A DNA stretch of 64,000 nucleotides from Martelella alba (GTDB lineage Bacteria > Pseudomonadota > Gammaproteobacteria > Enterobacterales > Enterobacteriaceae), in contig NZ_SZPQ01000017.1 in NCBI RefSeq assembly GCF_005217455.1, forward strand, positions 62,001 through 126,000, written 5' to 3'. Below the pieces are notes generated by a model. The model was given only the letters and a program-made list of their open reading frames with translations. It made no database searches and was not told where the DNA came from. Shown one piece after another: positions 19,138-27,378 of this stretch. The position numbers and the translations under genes were made by a program. Within the stretch, counting starts at the first letter, position 1, and the number at the start of each line of letters is the position of its first letter.

Positions 19138-20064
19138 ATGACAACTGTTCTCACGCCCCATGATTCCTTGTTTCGGAAATTCCTCGCCGATATCGGCGTC
19201 GCCCGGGAATTTCTCCAACACCACCTGCCGGAGGAGTTGCGCCGACAATGCGATTTCTCCACCCTGCTCAGGCACAACAGCTCTTTTGTGGAGGAAGACC
19301 TCCGCGTCCGCATCTCCGATATGCTCTACAGCCTGCGCATGGATTCGGGCCAAGCCTATATTTACTGCCATATCGAGCATCAATCGACACCCGATAGATT
19401 AATGGGGTTCCGCTTGATGCGCTATGCCCTGCTGGTCATGCAGCAGCACCTGGAGCGCGGCCACAAGCGTCTGCCGCTGGTTATCCCCTTGTTGTTTTAC
19501 CATGGCGAGCACACCCCCTATCCTTACAAGACCGGCTGGCTGGACTGTTTCCGGGACCAGGACCGCGAGCGGGCCGAGACGCTGTATAGGCAGCCCTTCC
19601 CATTAGTGGATGTCACCGTGATACCGGATGAGGAATTTCACCGCCATCCCAAGGCGGGCCTGCTGGCGCTGGTGCAAAAGCATATCCGCTCACGGGATTT
19701 GAACCAGCGCCTGCAGGATATCGTTCGGCTCGTGGTCAAAGCCCAACTGGAAAAACCGCTGGTGATGGCGCTGCTGCACTACCTCGCCCAGGAAGGCCAG
19801 CACCTTGACAGCGAGGCATTTATCCGTACTCTGACGGAAAAGACGCCGGAATTTAAGGAGGATATTATGACCCTGGCGGAACAGTGGCGGCACCAAGGCC
19901 TGCATCAAGGCATGCAACAAGGCATGCAACAAGGCTTGCAACAGGGTCGGCATGAGCGCAATCAGGAAATTGCCCGCAATTTACTGTCCATGGGCATCGA
20001 TCGCCAAAAAATCAAAGACGCCACCGGGCTTTCCGATCTCGAGTTAAAGGCGTTATCTTATTGA
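19138..20064 (+). CDS. Rpn-family recombination-promoting nuclease, copy 1 (RpnL)
   Basis: A 308-residue member of the Rpn/YhgA-like family (PF04754, PD-(D/E)XK). MTTVLTPHDSLFRKFL is the usual start. RISDMLYSLRM and AYIYCHIEHQST carry the catalytic Asp and the E-x-Q of the nuclease core, and MRYALLVMQQHLE and LPLVIPLLFYHGE are typical following segments. Family members are DNA endonucleases, and work in E. coli showed that full-length proteins are toxins held in check by a short C-terminal product from an internal start; at least one gives phage protection. The C-terminus has five four-residue repeats ending in QG before RHERNQEIA. I use the ATG at 19138; open codons run back to 19012, but the family starts here. 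No clear ribosome-binding site precedes this ATG, in contrast to the internal one at 19867. Confidence 0.9.
   Translation: MTTVLTPHDSLFRKFLADIGVAREFLQHHLPEELRRQCDFSTLLRHNSSFVEEDLRVRISDMLYSLRMDSGQAYIYCHIEHQSTPDRLMGFRLMRYALLVMQQHLERGHKRLPLVIPLLFYHGEHTPYPYKTGWLDCFRDQDRERAETLYRQPFPLVDVTVIPDEEFHRHPKAGLLALVQKHIRSRDLNQRLQDIVRLVVKAQLEKPLVMALLHYLAQEGQHLDSEAFIRTLTEKTPEFKEDIMTLAEQWRHQGLHQGMQQGMQQGLQQGRHERNQEIARNLLSMGIDRQKIKDATGLSDLELKALSY
19867..20064 (+). CDS. Intragenic short protein RpnS within rpn copy 1 (predicted antitoxin)
   Basis: Inside copy 1, in the same frame, AAGGAGG (19855-19861) stands five bases before an ATG at 19867. This is a far better initiation site than that of the full-length gene. 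It would give a 65-residue protein beginning MTLAEQWRHQG, consisting of five xxQG repeats, the RHERNQEIA linker and the LLSMGIDRQKIKDATGLS helix-turn domain. In characterised Rpn loci the separately translated C-terminal domain dimerises through the repeat helix and blocks the nuclease. Separate translation here is inferred from the strong site and the family precedent; it has not been shown. Confidence 0.72.
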   Translation: MTLAEQWRHQGLHQGMQQGMQQGLQQGRHERNQEIARNLLSMGIDRQKIKDATGLSDLELKALSY

Positions 20065-20144
20065 TATAACTTTTTTTATAACTTACTTTGGGATCATTTA
20101 TCCGTACTCTGACGGAAAAGACGCCGGAATTTAAGGAGGATATG

Positions 20145-20318
20145 ATGACCCTGGCGGAACAGTGGCGGCAGCAAGGCATGCAGCAAGGCATGCAACAGGG
20201 TCGGCATGAGCGCAATCAGGAAATTGCCCGCGATTTATTGTCCATGGGCATCGATCGCCAAAAAATCAAAGACGCCACCGGACTTTCTGAGCTCGAGTTA
20301 AAGGCGTTATCAGCTTGA
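20145..20318 (+). CDS. Stand-alone rpn C-terminal fragment, possible orphan RpnS
   Basis: This 57-residue reading frame matches the C-terminal part of the flanking rpn genes but has no nuclease domain. Homology begins abruptly near 20095 (FIRTLTEKTPEFKED). AAGGAGG (20133-20139) precedes two adjacent ATGs (20142, 20145); the second has the five-base spacing seen in the other copies. The product has only three xQQG repeats, then RHERNQEIARDLLSMGIDRQKIKDATGLSELELKALSA. It is the relic of a third tandem copy that lost its nuclease part. Because it keeps the internal start and an intact frame, it may be expressed as an antitoxin without a toxin rather than being a dead fragment. Confidence 0.6.
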   Translation: MTLAEQWRQQGMQQGMQQGRHERNQEIARDLLSMGIDRQKIKDATGLSELELKALSA

Positions 20319-20481
20319 TGTGGGCTAAAAAGTAATTTTTTCTTCAACGAAGAAGCGATTAAACAACACGACTGAATGAAATGGGATGCGCATTCCATTT
20401 CTTACCAAAAGACGTGCCGTTTCCTTGGCCGGCATTCGGCGGTTTACCTCCCGTGGAATCACCCGCCGTTATCGTGGCGCC

Positions 20482-21444
20482 ATGACAACTGTTCTCACGC
20501 CCCATGACTCCTTGTTTCGGAAATTCCTCGCCGATGTCGGCGTCGCACGGGAATTTCTCCAACACCACCTGCCCGAGGAGTTGCGCCGACAATGCGATTT
20601 CTCCACCCTGCTCAGGCACAACAGCTCTTTTGTGGAGGAGGACCTCCGCGCCCGCATCTCCGATATGCTCTACAGCCTGCGCATGGATTCGGGCCAAGCC
20701 TATATCTACTGCCTTATCGAGCATCAGTCGACACCCGATAGATTAATGGGGTTCCGCTTGATGCGCTATGCCCTGCTGGTCATGCAGCAGCACCTGGAGC
20801 GCGGCCACAAGCGTCTGCCGCTGGTTATCCCCTTGTTGTTTTACCACGGCGAGCATAGCCCCTATCCTCACAAGACCGGTTGGCTGGACTGTTTCCGGGA
20901 ACAGGACCGCGAGCGGGCCGAAACGCTGTATAGGCAGCCCTTCCCACTAGTGGATGTCACCGTGATACCGGATGAGGAATTTCACCGCCACCCCAAGGCG
21001 GGCCTGCTGGCGCTGGTGCAAAAGCATATCCGCTCACGGGATTTGAACCAGCGCCTGCAGGATATCGTCCGGCTCGTGGTCAAAGCCCAACTGGAAAAAC
21101 CGCTGGTGATGGCGCTGCTGCACTACCTTGCCCAGGAAGGCCAGCACCTTGACAGCGAGGCATTTATCCGTACTCTGACGGAAAAGACGCCGGAATTTAA
21201 GGAGGATATTATGACCCTGGCGGAACAGTGGCGGCATCAAGGTGTACAACAAGGCTTGCAACAAGGGCTACAGCAAGGCTTGCAACAAGGCATGCAACAG
21301 GGTATTCACCAAGGTTTGCAACAAGGTCGGCATGAGCGCAATCAGGAAATTGCCCGCGATTTATTGTCCATGGGCATCGATCGCCAAAAAGTTAAAGATG
21401 CCACCGGCTTGTCCGATCAGGAGATCAAGGATCTGACGGCATAG
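20482..21444 (+). CDS. Rpn-family recombination-promoting nuclease, copy 2 (RpnL)
   Basis: 320 residues, almost identical to the copy at 19138 across the nuclease domain (differences such as DIGV to DVGV, YCHIEH to YCLIEH, FRDQD to FREQD), with the catalytic Asp and IEHQS intact. It differs mainly at the C-terminus, which has eight four-residue QG repeats instead of five and ends LSDQEIKDLTA. About 90 bases upstream of the start are also duplicated, so the duplication unit includes upstream sequence. The ATG at 20482 is equivalent to that of copy 1. Two active near-identical toxin genes side by side would need compatible antitoxins, so variation limited to the repeats is functionally suggestive. 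Confidence 0.9.
   Translation: MTTVLTPHDSLFRKFLADVGVAREFLQHHLPEELRRQCDFSTLLRHNSSFVEEDLRARISDMLYSLRMDSGQAYIYCLIEHQSTPDRLMGFRLMRYALLVMQQHLERGHKRLPLVIPLLFYHGEHSPYPHKTGWLDCFREQDRERAETLYRQPFPLVDVTVIPDEEFHRHPKAGLLALVQKHIRSRDLNQRLQDIVRLVVKAQLEKPLVMALLHYLAQEGQHLDSEAFIRTLTEKTPEFKEDIMTLAEQWRHQGVQQGLQQGLQQGLQQGMQQGIHQGLQQGRHERNQEIARDLLSMGIDRQKVKDATGLSDQEIKDLTA
21211..21444 (+). CDS. Intragenic short protein RpnS within rpn copy 2 (predicted antitoxin)
   Basis: AAGGAGG (21199-21205) stands five bases before an in-frame ATG at 21211, the same arrangement as in copy 1. The predicted 77-residue protein begins MTLAEQWRHQG, has eight four-residue repeats and ends ATGLSDQEIKDLTA. It is the longest of the three short products. 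The repeat number is the main difference from the RpnS of copy 1; in E. coli this repeat helix forms the dimer interface and varies in length between strains. Confidence 0.72.
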   Translation: MTLAEQWRHQGVQQGLQQGLQQGLQQGMQQGIHQGLQQGRHERNQEIARDLLSMGIDRQKVKDATGLSDQEIKDLTA

Positions 21445-21502
21445 TTTTACCACAGCCTTTTTCGGGTAGGGGGCTTCGCTTTATCGGCATAGGCGGCATA
21501 AC

Positions 21503-22612
21503 TCAGCCGTCATGGCGATGTTTGCCCTCTTCAATGAATTCTTCGGCAATCTCCTCCGCGTTGCCCTCATTATCCCGCCCCGACAACAGATTCCAGCAGG
21601 CGATAAATAACGCGGCGATAAGCGGCCCGATCACAAAACCATTGATACCGTAAACCTCCATGCCACCTAACGTGGCGATAAGAATCAGGTAATCCGGCAT
21701 CTTGGTATCCTTCCCCACCAGCAGCGGGCGCAGAAAATTATCAATAAGGCCTATCACCACCACAAAGAACGCCACCAGGAAGATGGCTTGCCACAACATA
21801 CCGGAGGCGAACAGATAAATGGCGGCCGGCACCCAGATAATGGCCGAACCGACGGCGGGTATCAGCGACAAAAACGCCATCAACGATCCCCACAGCAGGC
21901 TGCCTTCGATACCGGTCAGGGAAAACGCCAATCCTCCCAATGCCCCTTGCACCACGGCCACCACGACCGTGCCTTTGACCGTGGCCCGGGATACCGCGGC
22001 AAACTTCATCAACAAGTGATGTTTCACGAAGCGTGACAGGGGTAACGCCTCTAGAATCAACCCCACCAGATAGGCGCCATCCTTAAGCAGGAAAAACAAT
22101 AAATACAGCATAATGCCGAACCCCAGAACAAATCTGAAGGTCCCCCTGCCGATAAGGAAAACACTGCCCGCCAGATATTGGCCGCCGCGCATGGCCAGAT
22201 CCGATAGCTGTTGCTGGATTTCGGCGGCGTTGGCCATGCCGTGCCGGACAAGAAAATGACGTAGCCAGTGGGGTAAATGCCCCATAACATCCGCCACAAT
22301 GCCGGGCATCACAGTGGAATTGCCCTGCAACTTGCCATACACCGCGTTGAATTCCACCGCCAACGAAGACAGGATAACGGCCAATGGAACGAACACGATA
22401 AGGCAAATGACCGCCACCGTGAGCAAGGAGGCCAGGCCATTGCGGTCGCCAAGCCACGACCTGAGCCGGACATACAGCGGATGGAAAATGATGGCGAGGA
22501 TGGCAGACCATAACAGCGCTGATGAATACGGCGCCAGGACATCCAGGAAAGCCAGAGTCGCAATCAGTAAAATCAGGATGAAAAATCCTTTTGTAAGACC
22601 TTTGAATCGCAT
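21503..22612 (-). CDS. AI-2E family (PerM/YdiK-like) membrane transporter
   Basis: A 369-residue inner-membrane protein of the AI-2E transporter family (PF01594). It has about eight hydrophobic segments in the usual order, with the conserved LSLIPAVGSAIIWVPAAIYL and GLIDNFLRPLLVGK motifs near the C-terminal third and a charged acidic tail (EEIAEEFIEEGKHRHDG). Members have been linked to autoinducer-2 export, Na+/H+ exchange and unknown substrates; the role here is not predictable. GAGGAAAACAT precedes the ATG at 22612, a good ribosome-binding site. It is convergent with rpn copy 2, with 58 bases between the stops, and has no E. coli counterpart at this position. Confidence 0.85.
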   Translation of the reverse strand: MRFKGLTKGFFILILLIATLAFLDVLAPYSSALLWSAILAIIFHPLYVRLRSWLGDRNGLASLLTVAVICLIVFVPLAVILSSLAVEFNAVYGKLQGNSTVMPGIVADVMGHLPHWLRHFLVRHGMANAAEIQQQLSDLAMRGGQYLAGSVFLIGRGTFRFVLGFGIMLYLLFFLLKDGAYLVGLILEALPLSRFVKHHLLMKFAAVSRATVKGTVVVAVVQGALGGLAFSLTGIEGSLLWGSLMAFLSLIPAVGSAIIWVPAAIYLFASGMLWQAIFLVAFFVVVIGLIDNFLRPLLVGKDTKMPDYLILIATLGGMEVYGINGFVIGPLIAALFIACWNLLSGRDNEGNAEEIAEEFIEEGKHRHDG

Positions 22613-23007
22613 ATGTTTTCCTCGGAAACATCCCCGTTTAACGCTTAAACGTCATTTTTTTAATCCCGCCATATAGCCCCTGGTCATCTCTAAGTATGTC
22701 TGAAGATTTACGAAAGTGAATGCTTCTCTGAGCGGAAGTCCTGCCGTCGTCGTGTTAGGGCTTTACATCCCCCCGCTGTGAGGGACTATTTATGTGATCA
22801 CGCTCAAATAATTCATCTCCGATAATGGTCGTGATATGGAACCGATTCCATACTCATATCCTCATGATGTTTTTCACTGTTTGGGTTGGCGTTTTGCGAA
22901 ACCTCAACGGCGGACTCTGACGTGTGGCTTATGGGTGACGGCCTAAGCGGCCTGAGACTAACGACTAACGTGTGGCGCGCGCCCAAAAAAAGAGATAAGG
23001 AGTGAGT
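22613..23007. other. Intergenic region between two divergent accessory genes
   Basis: 395 bases with no supported gene. It should contain the leftward promoter of the AI-2E transporter and the rightward promoter of the sugar kinase. I saw no recognisable operator or strong hairpin. Confidence 0.4.
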
Positions 23008-24006
23008 ATGCCTGAATCATCCCCGCCCGGCGCTGCCGGGACAAAACTGGATGTTATCACCCTCGGCGAGGCCATGGCCATGTTTGTCGCCCAGCAACCG
23101 GGTCCCTTGCATCAAGTCGATGTTTTTTCCCGCCGGGCGGCGGGCGCCGAGCTTAATGTCGCCACAGGGCTGTCGCGGTTGGGGGTGCGTACCGCATGGG
23201 TAAGCCGGGTTGGGGATGATTCATTCGGCCGGTTTATTCTCGATACCCTGGACAACGAACATATCGATAGGCGGGCGGTCACGGTCGATGCGCGTTATCC
23301 CAGCGGTTTTCAGCTCAAATCCCGCGCTGACGATGGAACCGATCCCCTCGTAGAATATTTCCGCAAGGGGACGGCGGCCAGCCACCTTTCGCGCCAGGAT
23401 TTTAATCCAGAAGATTTTGCCGCCGCGCGCCATCTGCATTTGAGCGGTGTCGGGGCGGCGCTGTCGGATGAGTCCTATGCTTTGGCCGACTATGCCGCGG
23501 GCTGGATGCGGCGGCAAGGTAAAACCGTATCTTTCGACCCTAATCTGCGGCCGGTGCTTTGGCGTTCGGAGCGGGAGATGGTCGCGCGGTTGAATAAACT
23601 GGCCTTCCAGGCGAATTGGGTATTACCGGGCATCAAGGAGGCCGAAATTTTGACCGGCCATCGGCGGCCGTCGGCCATCGCCGACTTTTATCTGTCGCGG
23701 GGCGTCGATGTGGTGGTGATTAAAACCGGCGCCGAGGGGGCCTATTATCAAGCCGCCGACGGCCGGCAAGGGATGGTGCCGGCGGTGCCGGTCAAGCGGG
23801 TGGTGGATACGGTGGGCGCCGGAGATGGTTTCGCGGTTGGCGTCATCAGCGCGCTGTTGGAAGGGCTGTCGCTGGCAGAGGCGGTAACGCGCGGCAACCA
23901 TATCGGCGCGCTGGTCATTCAGGCGGCCGGCGACAGCGAAGGCTTGCCCAATCGGGCGGAACTGGCCGCGGCCATGGCCGGCGAGCGCCTTGCCTCGTCG
24001 ATATGA
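23008..24006 (+). CDS. PfkB-family sugar kinase, probably 2-dehydro-3-deoxygluconokinase
   Basis: A 332-residue ribokinase/PfkB kinase. LDVITLGEAMAMFV is the KdgK-type N-terminus, AGAELNVATGLSRLG is PfkB signature 1, and DTVGAGDGFAVGVISALLEG is signature 2 with the catalytic Asp and anion hole GAGD. SFDPNLRPVLW, found in KdgK proteins, supports action on 2-keto-3-deoxygluconate, but other ketose or nucleoside substrates are possible. I start at the ATG at 23008, with AAGGAG (22997-23002) five bases upstream; a GTG at 23002 overlaps that sequence and is unlikely. It stands alone, convergent with mrp. A KDG-aldolase-like gene is at 28672. Confidence 0.82.
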   Translation: MPESSPPGAAGTKLDVITLGEAMAMFVAQQPGPLHQVDVFSRRAAGAELNVATGLSRLGVRTAWVSRVGDDSFGRFILDTLDNEHIDRRAVTVDARYPSGFQLKSRADDGTDPLVEYFRKGTAASHLSRQDFNPEDFAAARHLHLSGVGAALSDESYALADYAAGWMRRQGKTVSFDPNLRPVLWRSEREMVARLNKLAFQANWVLPGIKEAEILTGHRRPSAIADFYLSRGVDVVVIKTGAEGAYYQAADGRQGMVPAVPVKRVVDTVGAGDGFAVGVISALLEGLSLAEAVTRGNHIGALVIQAAGDSEGLPNRAELAAAMAGERLASSI

Positions 24007-24029
24007 TGCCGGCGAGGCCGCCGCCGCGC

Positions 24030-25142
24030 TTACAGCGCCTTGAAGGCGATTTCAGTGGGAATCACCTCGCCCTGCCAGTACAACTGGGCCGCCACCTGGC
24101 CGGCCAATTGCCGATAAAGTTCGGTGAATTCGCTATCGGGACGACTGATGACCGTCGGTTCGCCCCGATCAAGATCTTCCCGCAGACTGATGTGCAGCGG
24201 CAATTGGCCCAACAGCGCGCAATGGTATTGCTCCGCCAGTTTTTGCGCGCCGCCGGTGCCGAAAATGGCTTCCAGATGGCCGCAATGGCTGCAAATATGC
24301 ACGCTCATGTTCTCAACGATGCCCAGCACGGGTACCCCGACCTTTTCGAACATGATGATGCCTTTACGGGCGTCCGCCAAGGCGATGTCCTGCGGGGTGG
24401 TCACCACCAGCGCGCCGGTGACGGGGATATTCTGCGCCAGGGTAAGTTGGATATCGCCGGTGCCAGGCGGCATGTCCAGCACCAGGTAATCCAGCTCCGG
24501 CCACAGGGTATCCTGCAATAATTGCAGTAACGCCTTGCTGGCCATGGGGCCGCGCCAGACCATGGCGTTATCGTCGGTCACCATGTAGCCGATGGAGTTC
24601 GTGGCGAGACCATGGGCCATGATGGGCGCCATATGTTGTCCGTCCGGCGAGGTGGGGCGTTCGTGCGCCGCGCCCAGCATGGCGGGAATGGACGGGCCGT
24701 AGATATCCGCGTCCAGCAGGCCGACGCGTCCCCCTTCGGCCGCCAGCGCCAGCGCCAGGTTGACCGCCGTGCTGGATTTGCCGACGCCCCCTTTGCCGGA
24801 GCTGACCGCAATCAGGTTACGAATGTTCTTCACCCCCGGCGAATCCTTGACCCGCCGCAGGGTGGCGATATTGTGGTTTAGCGTCCAGTCAATGGCGCCG
24901 GCGCCGGTCACACTCAGCAACTCGGCGCTGACCGTGTCTTTCAGCTCATCAAAAGCGCTACGCCAGGCGAACGGCAACGTCAACTCAATGTGCAACGCCC
25001 CGTCCAGCAAGGCGCAGTGCGTCAGCGCCTTCAGTTCGTCCAGACCCTGTTTGAGGGTTGGATGCCGCCAGGCCGCCAGGACCTGGGTCACCTGGGCGCG
25101 CAGTACGTCCGGTGTGGAATGTTCGGGTGATGGAGGATTCAT
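24030..25142 (-). CDS. mrp: Iron-sulfur cluster carrier protein Mrp/ApbC
   Basis: 370 residues, as in E. coli Mrp. An N-terminal DUF59-type domain (residues about 10-90) precedes a ParA-like ATPase with the deviant Walker A SSGKGGVGKSSTAVNLALALA and the Walker B-like DYLVLDMPPGTGD. VHICSHCGHLEAIFG contains the CxxC pair that holds the bridging [4Fe-4S] cluster. It delivers clusters to apoproteins. AAGGAG stands seven bases before the ATG at 25142. It is divergent from metG, the conserved arrangement in enterobacteria. Confidence 0.96.
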   Translation of the reverse strand: MNPPSPEHSTPDVLRAQVTQVLAAWRHPTLKQGLDELKALTHCALLDGALHIELTLPFAWRSAFDELKDTVSAELLSVTGAGAIDWTLNHNIATLRRVKDSPGVKNIRNLIAVSSGKGGVGKSSTAVNLALALAAEGGRVGLLDADIYGPSIPAMLGAAHERPTSPDGQHMAPIMAHGLATNSIGYMVTDDNAMVWRGPMASKALLQLLQDTLWPELDYLVLDMPPGTGDIQLTLAQNIPVTGALVVTTPQDIALADARKGIIMFEKVGVPVLGIVENMSVHICSHCGHLEAIFGTGGAQKLAEQYHCALLGQLPLHISLREDLDRGEPTVISRPDSEFTELYRQLAGQVAAQLYWQGEVIPTEIAFKAL

Positions 25143-25276
25143 CCCGGCTCCTTAAATTTGGTGTATTTACCCGTTGGACATAGCATAACAGATCCCGCCG
25201 AGCTTGTTTACGGCGGGCATGGCTATCGGTTACCATCAGAAACTCTTTATTTCATCTGAAAAAGCGCATTTCCACC

Positions 25277-27307
25277 ATGACTCAAGTCGCGAAAAAAATA
25301 CTGGTAACCTGTGCGTTACCTTACGCTAACGGTTCAATCCATTTAGGCCACATGCTGGAGCATATCCAGGCGGATATTTGGGTCCGTTTTCAGCGAATGC
25401 GCGGCAATCGGGTTTATTTCATCTGCGCCGACGACGCCCATGGCACGCCGATTATGCTCAAGGCGCAACAACTGGGTATTGCCCCGGAAAAAATGATTGA
25501 TGAAATGAACCGGGAGCATTTGGCGGATTTCACTGGTTTTGGCGTCAGCTTCGACAATTACCACTCCACCCATAGCGACGAAAACCGGGCGCTGTCGAAT
25601 CTGATTTATCAGCGGCTCAAGGCCGGCGGCTATATCAAGACCCGCATCATTTCACAGCTCTACGATCCGCAAAAGGCCATGTTTCTGCCCGATCGGTTCG
25701 TTAAGGGTACGTGCCCCCGCTGCAAATCGCCCGATCAGTACGGCGATAATTGCGAGGTGTGCGGCGCCACTTATAGCCCCACTGAACTTATCGATCCCAA
25801 ATCGGCGGTATCCGGCGCCACCCCGGTCATGCGGGATTCGGAGCATTTCTTTTTCGATTTACCGGCGTTCAGCGATATGCTTCACGCCTGGACCCGCTCC
25901 GGCGCGCTACAAGAGCAAGTCGCCAATAAAATGCAGGAATGGTTCGACGCCGGTTTGCAGCAATGGGATATTTCCCGCGACGCGCCCTACTTCGGTTTTG
26001 AAGTTCCCGACGCGCCGGGCAAGTACTTCTACGTGTGGCTTGATGCGCCCATCGGCTATATGGGGTCGTTTAAAAATCTGTGCGTCAAACGCGGCGACAT
26101 CGATTTCGACGATTACTGGCGGCCGGGTTCCGATGCGGAGCTGTATCATTTTATCGGTAAGGATATCGTTTATTTTCATAGTCTGTTCTGGCCGGCCATG
26201 CTGGAGGGCAGCGGTTTTCGTAAACCCACCAATCTGTTCGTTCACGGCTATGTGACGGTCAACGGCGCCAAGATGTCCAAATCCCGCGGCACCTTCATCA
26301 AGGCCGCGACCTACCTTAAGCACTTGGATGCGGATTGCCTGCGGTATTATTATGCCGCCAAACTGTCGTCCCACATCGACGATATCGACTTGAACCTGGA
26401 AGACTTCGTCCAGCGGGTCAACGCGGATATCGTCAACAAAGTGGTGAACCTGGCTTCCCGCAACGCCGGTTTCATCAATAAACGGTTTGCCGGGCGGTTA
26501 TCCGATACCGTGGCCGATCCCGCTTTGTACCGCGCCTTTACCGATGCGGCGGCCGGCATCGCCGAGGCGTTCGACAGCCGCGAATCCGGGCGGGCCATTC
26601 GGGAAATCACGGCATTGGCCGATTTGGCCAACCGCTATGTGGACGAGCAGGCGCCCTGGGTGGTGGCGAAGCAGGAAGGCGCCGAGCGGAAGCTACAGGA
26701 TATCTGCTCAATGGGCATCAATCTGTTCCGTGTCCTGATGACCTATCTGAAGCCGGTGCTGCCGTCCCTGGCACAGCGCGCCGAAGCTTTCCTGAGCACC
26801 GAACTGACATGGAACGGCGTTGCCGAGCCGTTGACCGGGCATACCGTCAACGCCTTCAAGGCGCTGTTTAGCCGTATCGATCCGGCCCAGGTGGCGGCCA
26901 TGGTGGCCGAATCCCGGGAAGACGCGGCGGCCTCGGCCGCGCCGGCGTCCGGCCCCCTGACGGATGAGCCGCTGCTGGAGACGATAGCCTTCGATGATTT
27001 CGCCAAAGTGGACCTGCGTATCGCGGCCATCAAACACGCCGAGATCGTCGAGGGTTCCGATAAGCTTCTGCGGCTGACGCTGGAGCTGGGCGGCGAAACC
27101 CGCCAGGTGTTCTCCGGCATCCGCGCGGCCTATCCGGATCCTGCCGTGCTGATTGGCCGATTGACGGTAATGGTGGCTAATCTGGCGCCGCGCAAGATGC
27201 GCTTTGGGGTATCGCAGGGCATGGTGCTGGCGGCGGGACCGGGCGGCAAGGATATTTTCCTGCTCAGCCCGGACGCCGGCGCCCTGCCCGGCATGGCGGT
27301 CAGGTAA
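25277..27307 (+). CDS. metG: Methionyl-tRNA synthetase
   Basis: A 676-residue class I synthetase (E. coli 677). The HIGH motif is HLGH (22-25). The zinc-binding CP insertion has [22 protein letters not shown] is at 332-336, followed by the anticodon-binding helical domain, an Ala/Ser/Glu-rich linker (near 545-565) and a C-terminal tRNA-binding EMAP-like domain ([26 protein letters not shown]) that dimerises the enzyme. It charges elongator and initiator tRNA(Met). It is divergent from mrp with 134 bases between starts. Confidence 0.98.
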   Translation: MTQVAKKILVTCALPYANGSIHLGHMLEHIQADIWVRFQRMRGNRVYFICADDAHGTPIMLKAQQLGIAPEKMIDEMNREHLADFTGFGVSFDNYHSTHSDENRALSNLIYQRLKAGGYIKTRIISQLYDPQKAMFLPDRFVKGTCPRCKSPDQYGDNCEVCGATYSPTELIDPKSAVSGATPVMRDSEHFFFDLPAFSDMLHAWTRSGALQEQVANKMQEWFDAGLQQWDISRDAPYFGFEVPDAPGKYFYVWLDAPIGYMGSFKNLCVKRGDIDFDDYWRPGSDAELYHFIGKDIVYFHSLFWPAMLEGSGFRKPTNLFVHGYVTVNGAKMSKSRGTFIKAATYLKHLDADCLRYYYAAKLSSHIDDIDLNLEDFVQRVNADIVNKVVNLASRNAGFINKRFAGRLSDTVADPALYRAFTDAAAGIAEAFDSRESGRAIREITALADLANRYVDEQAPWVVAKQEGAERKLQDICSMGINLFRVLMTYLKPVLPSLAQRAEAFLSTELTWNGVAEPLTGHTVNAFKALFSRIDPAQVAAMVAESREDAAASAAPASGPLTDEPLLETIAFDDFAKVDLRIAAIKHAEIVEGSDKLLRLTLELGGETRQVFSGIRAAYPDPAVLIGRLTVMVANLAPRKMRFGVSQGMVLAAGPGGKDIFLLSPDAGALPGMAVR

Positions 27308-27378
27308 GCGTCGGCGCGGCGGGCCGAATACAGACAATGTTGTGGATTAGGTAAGCAGGTAACCGGAAGGGTTTTATT

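Larger units (their letters stand above)
19045..21444 (+). repeat. Tandem duplication carrying the rpn genes
   Basis: A block of about 1 kb beginning CGCATTCCATTTCTTAC at 19045 recurs at 20389 with few substitutions and runs to the end of each rpn gene. Between them, 20095-20318 repeats only the last part. The arrangement is full copy, 3' fragment, full copy in the same direction, as expected from tandem duplication followed by loss or unequal crossing-over. No IS ends flank it. The QG-repeat tract within each copy is itself a 12-base repeat array that can change length by slippage. Confidence 0.85.

Noticed and set aside
19900-21320. Short regularly spaced repeats as a possible CRISPR array
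   Set aside because: The 12-base periodicity is in-frame coding for the QG repeats of Rpn proteins, with no spacers.
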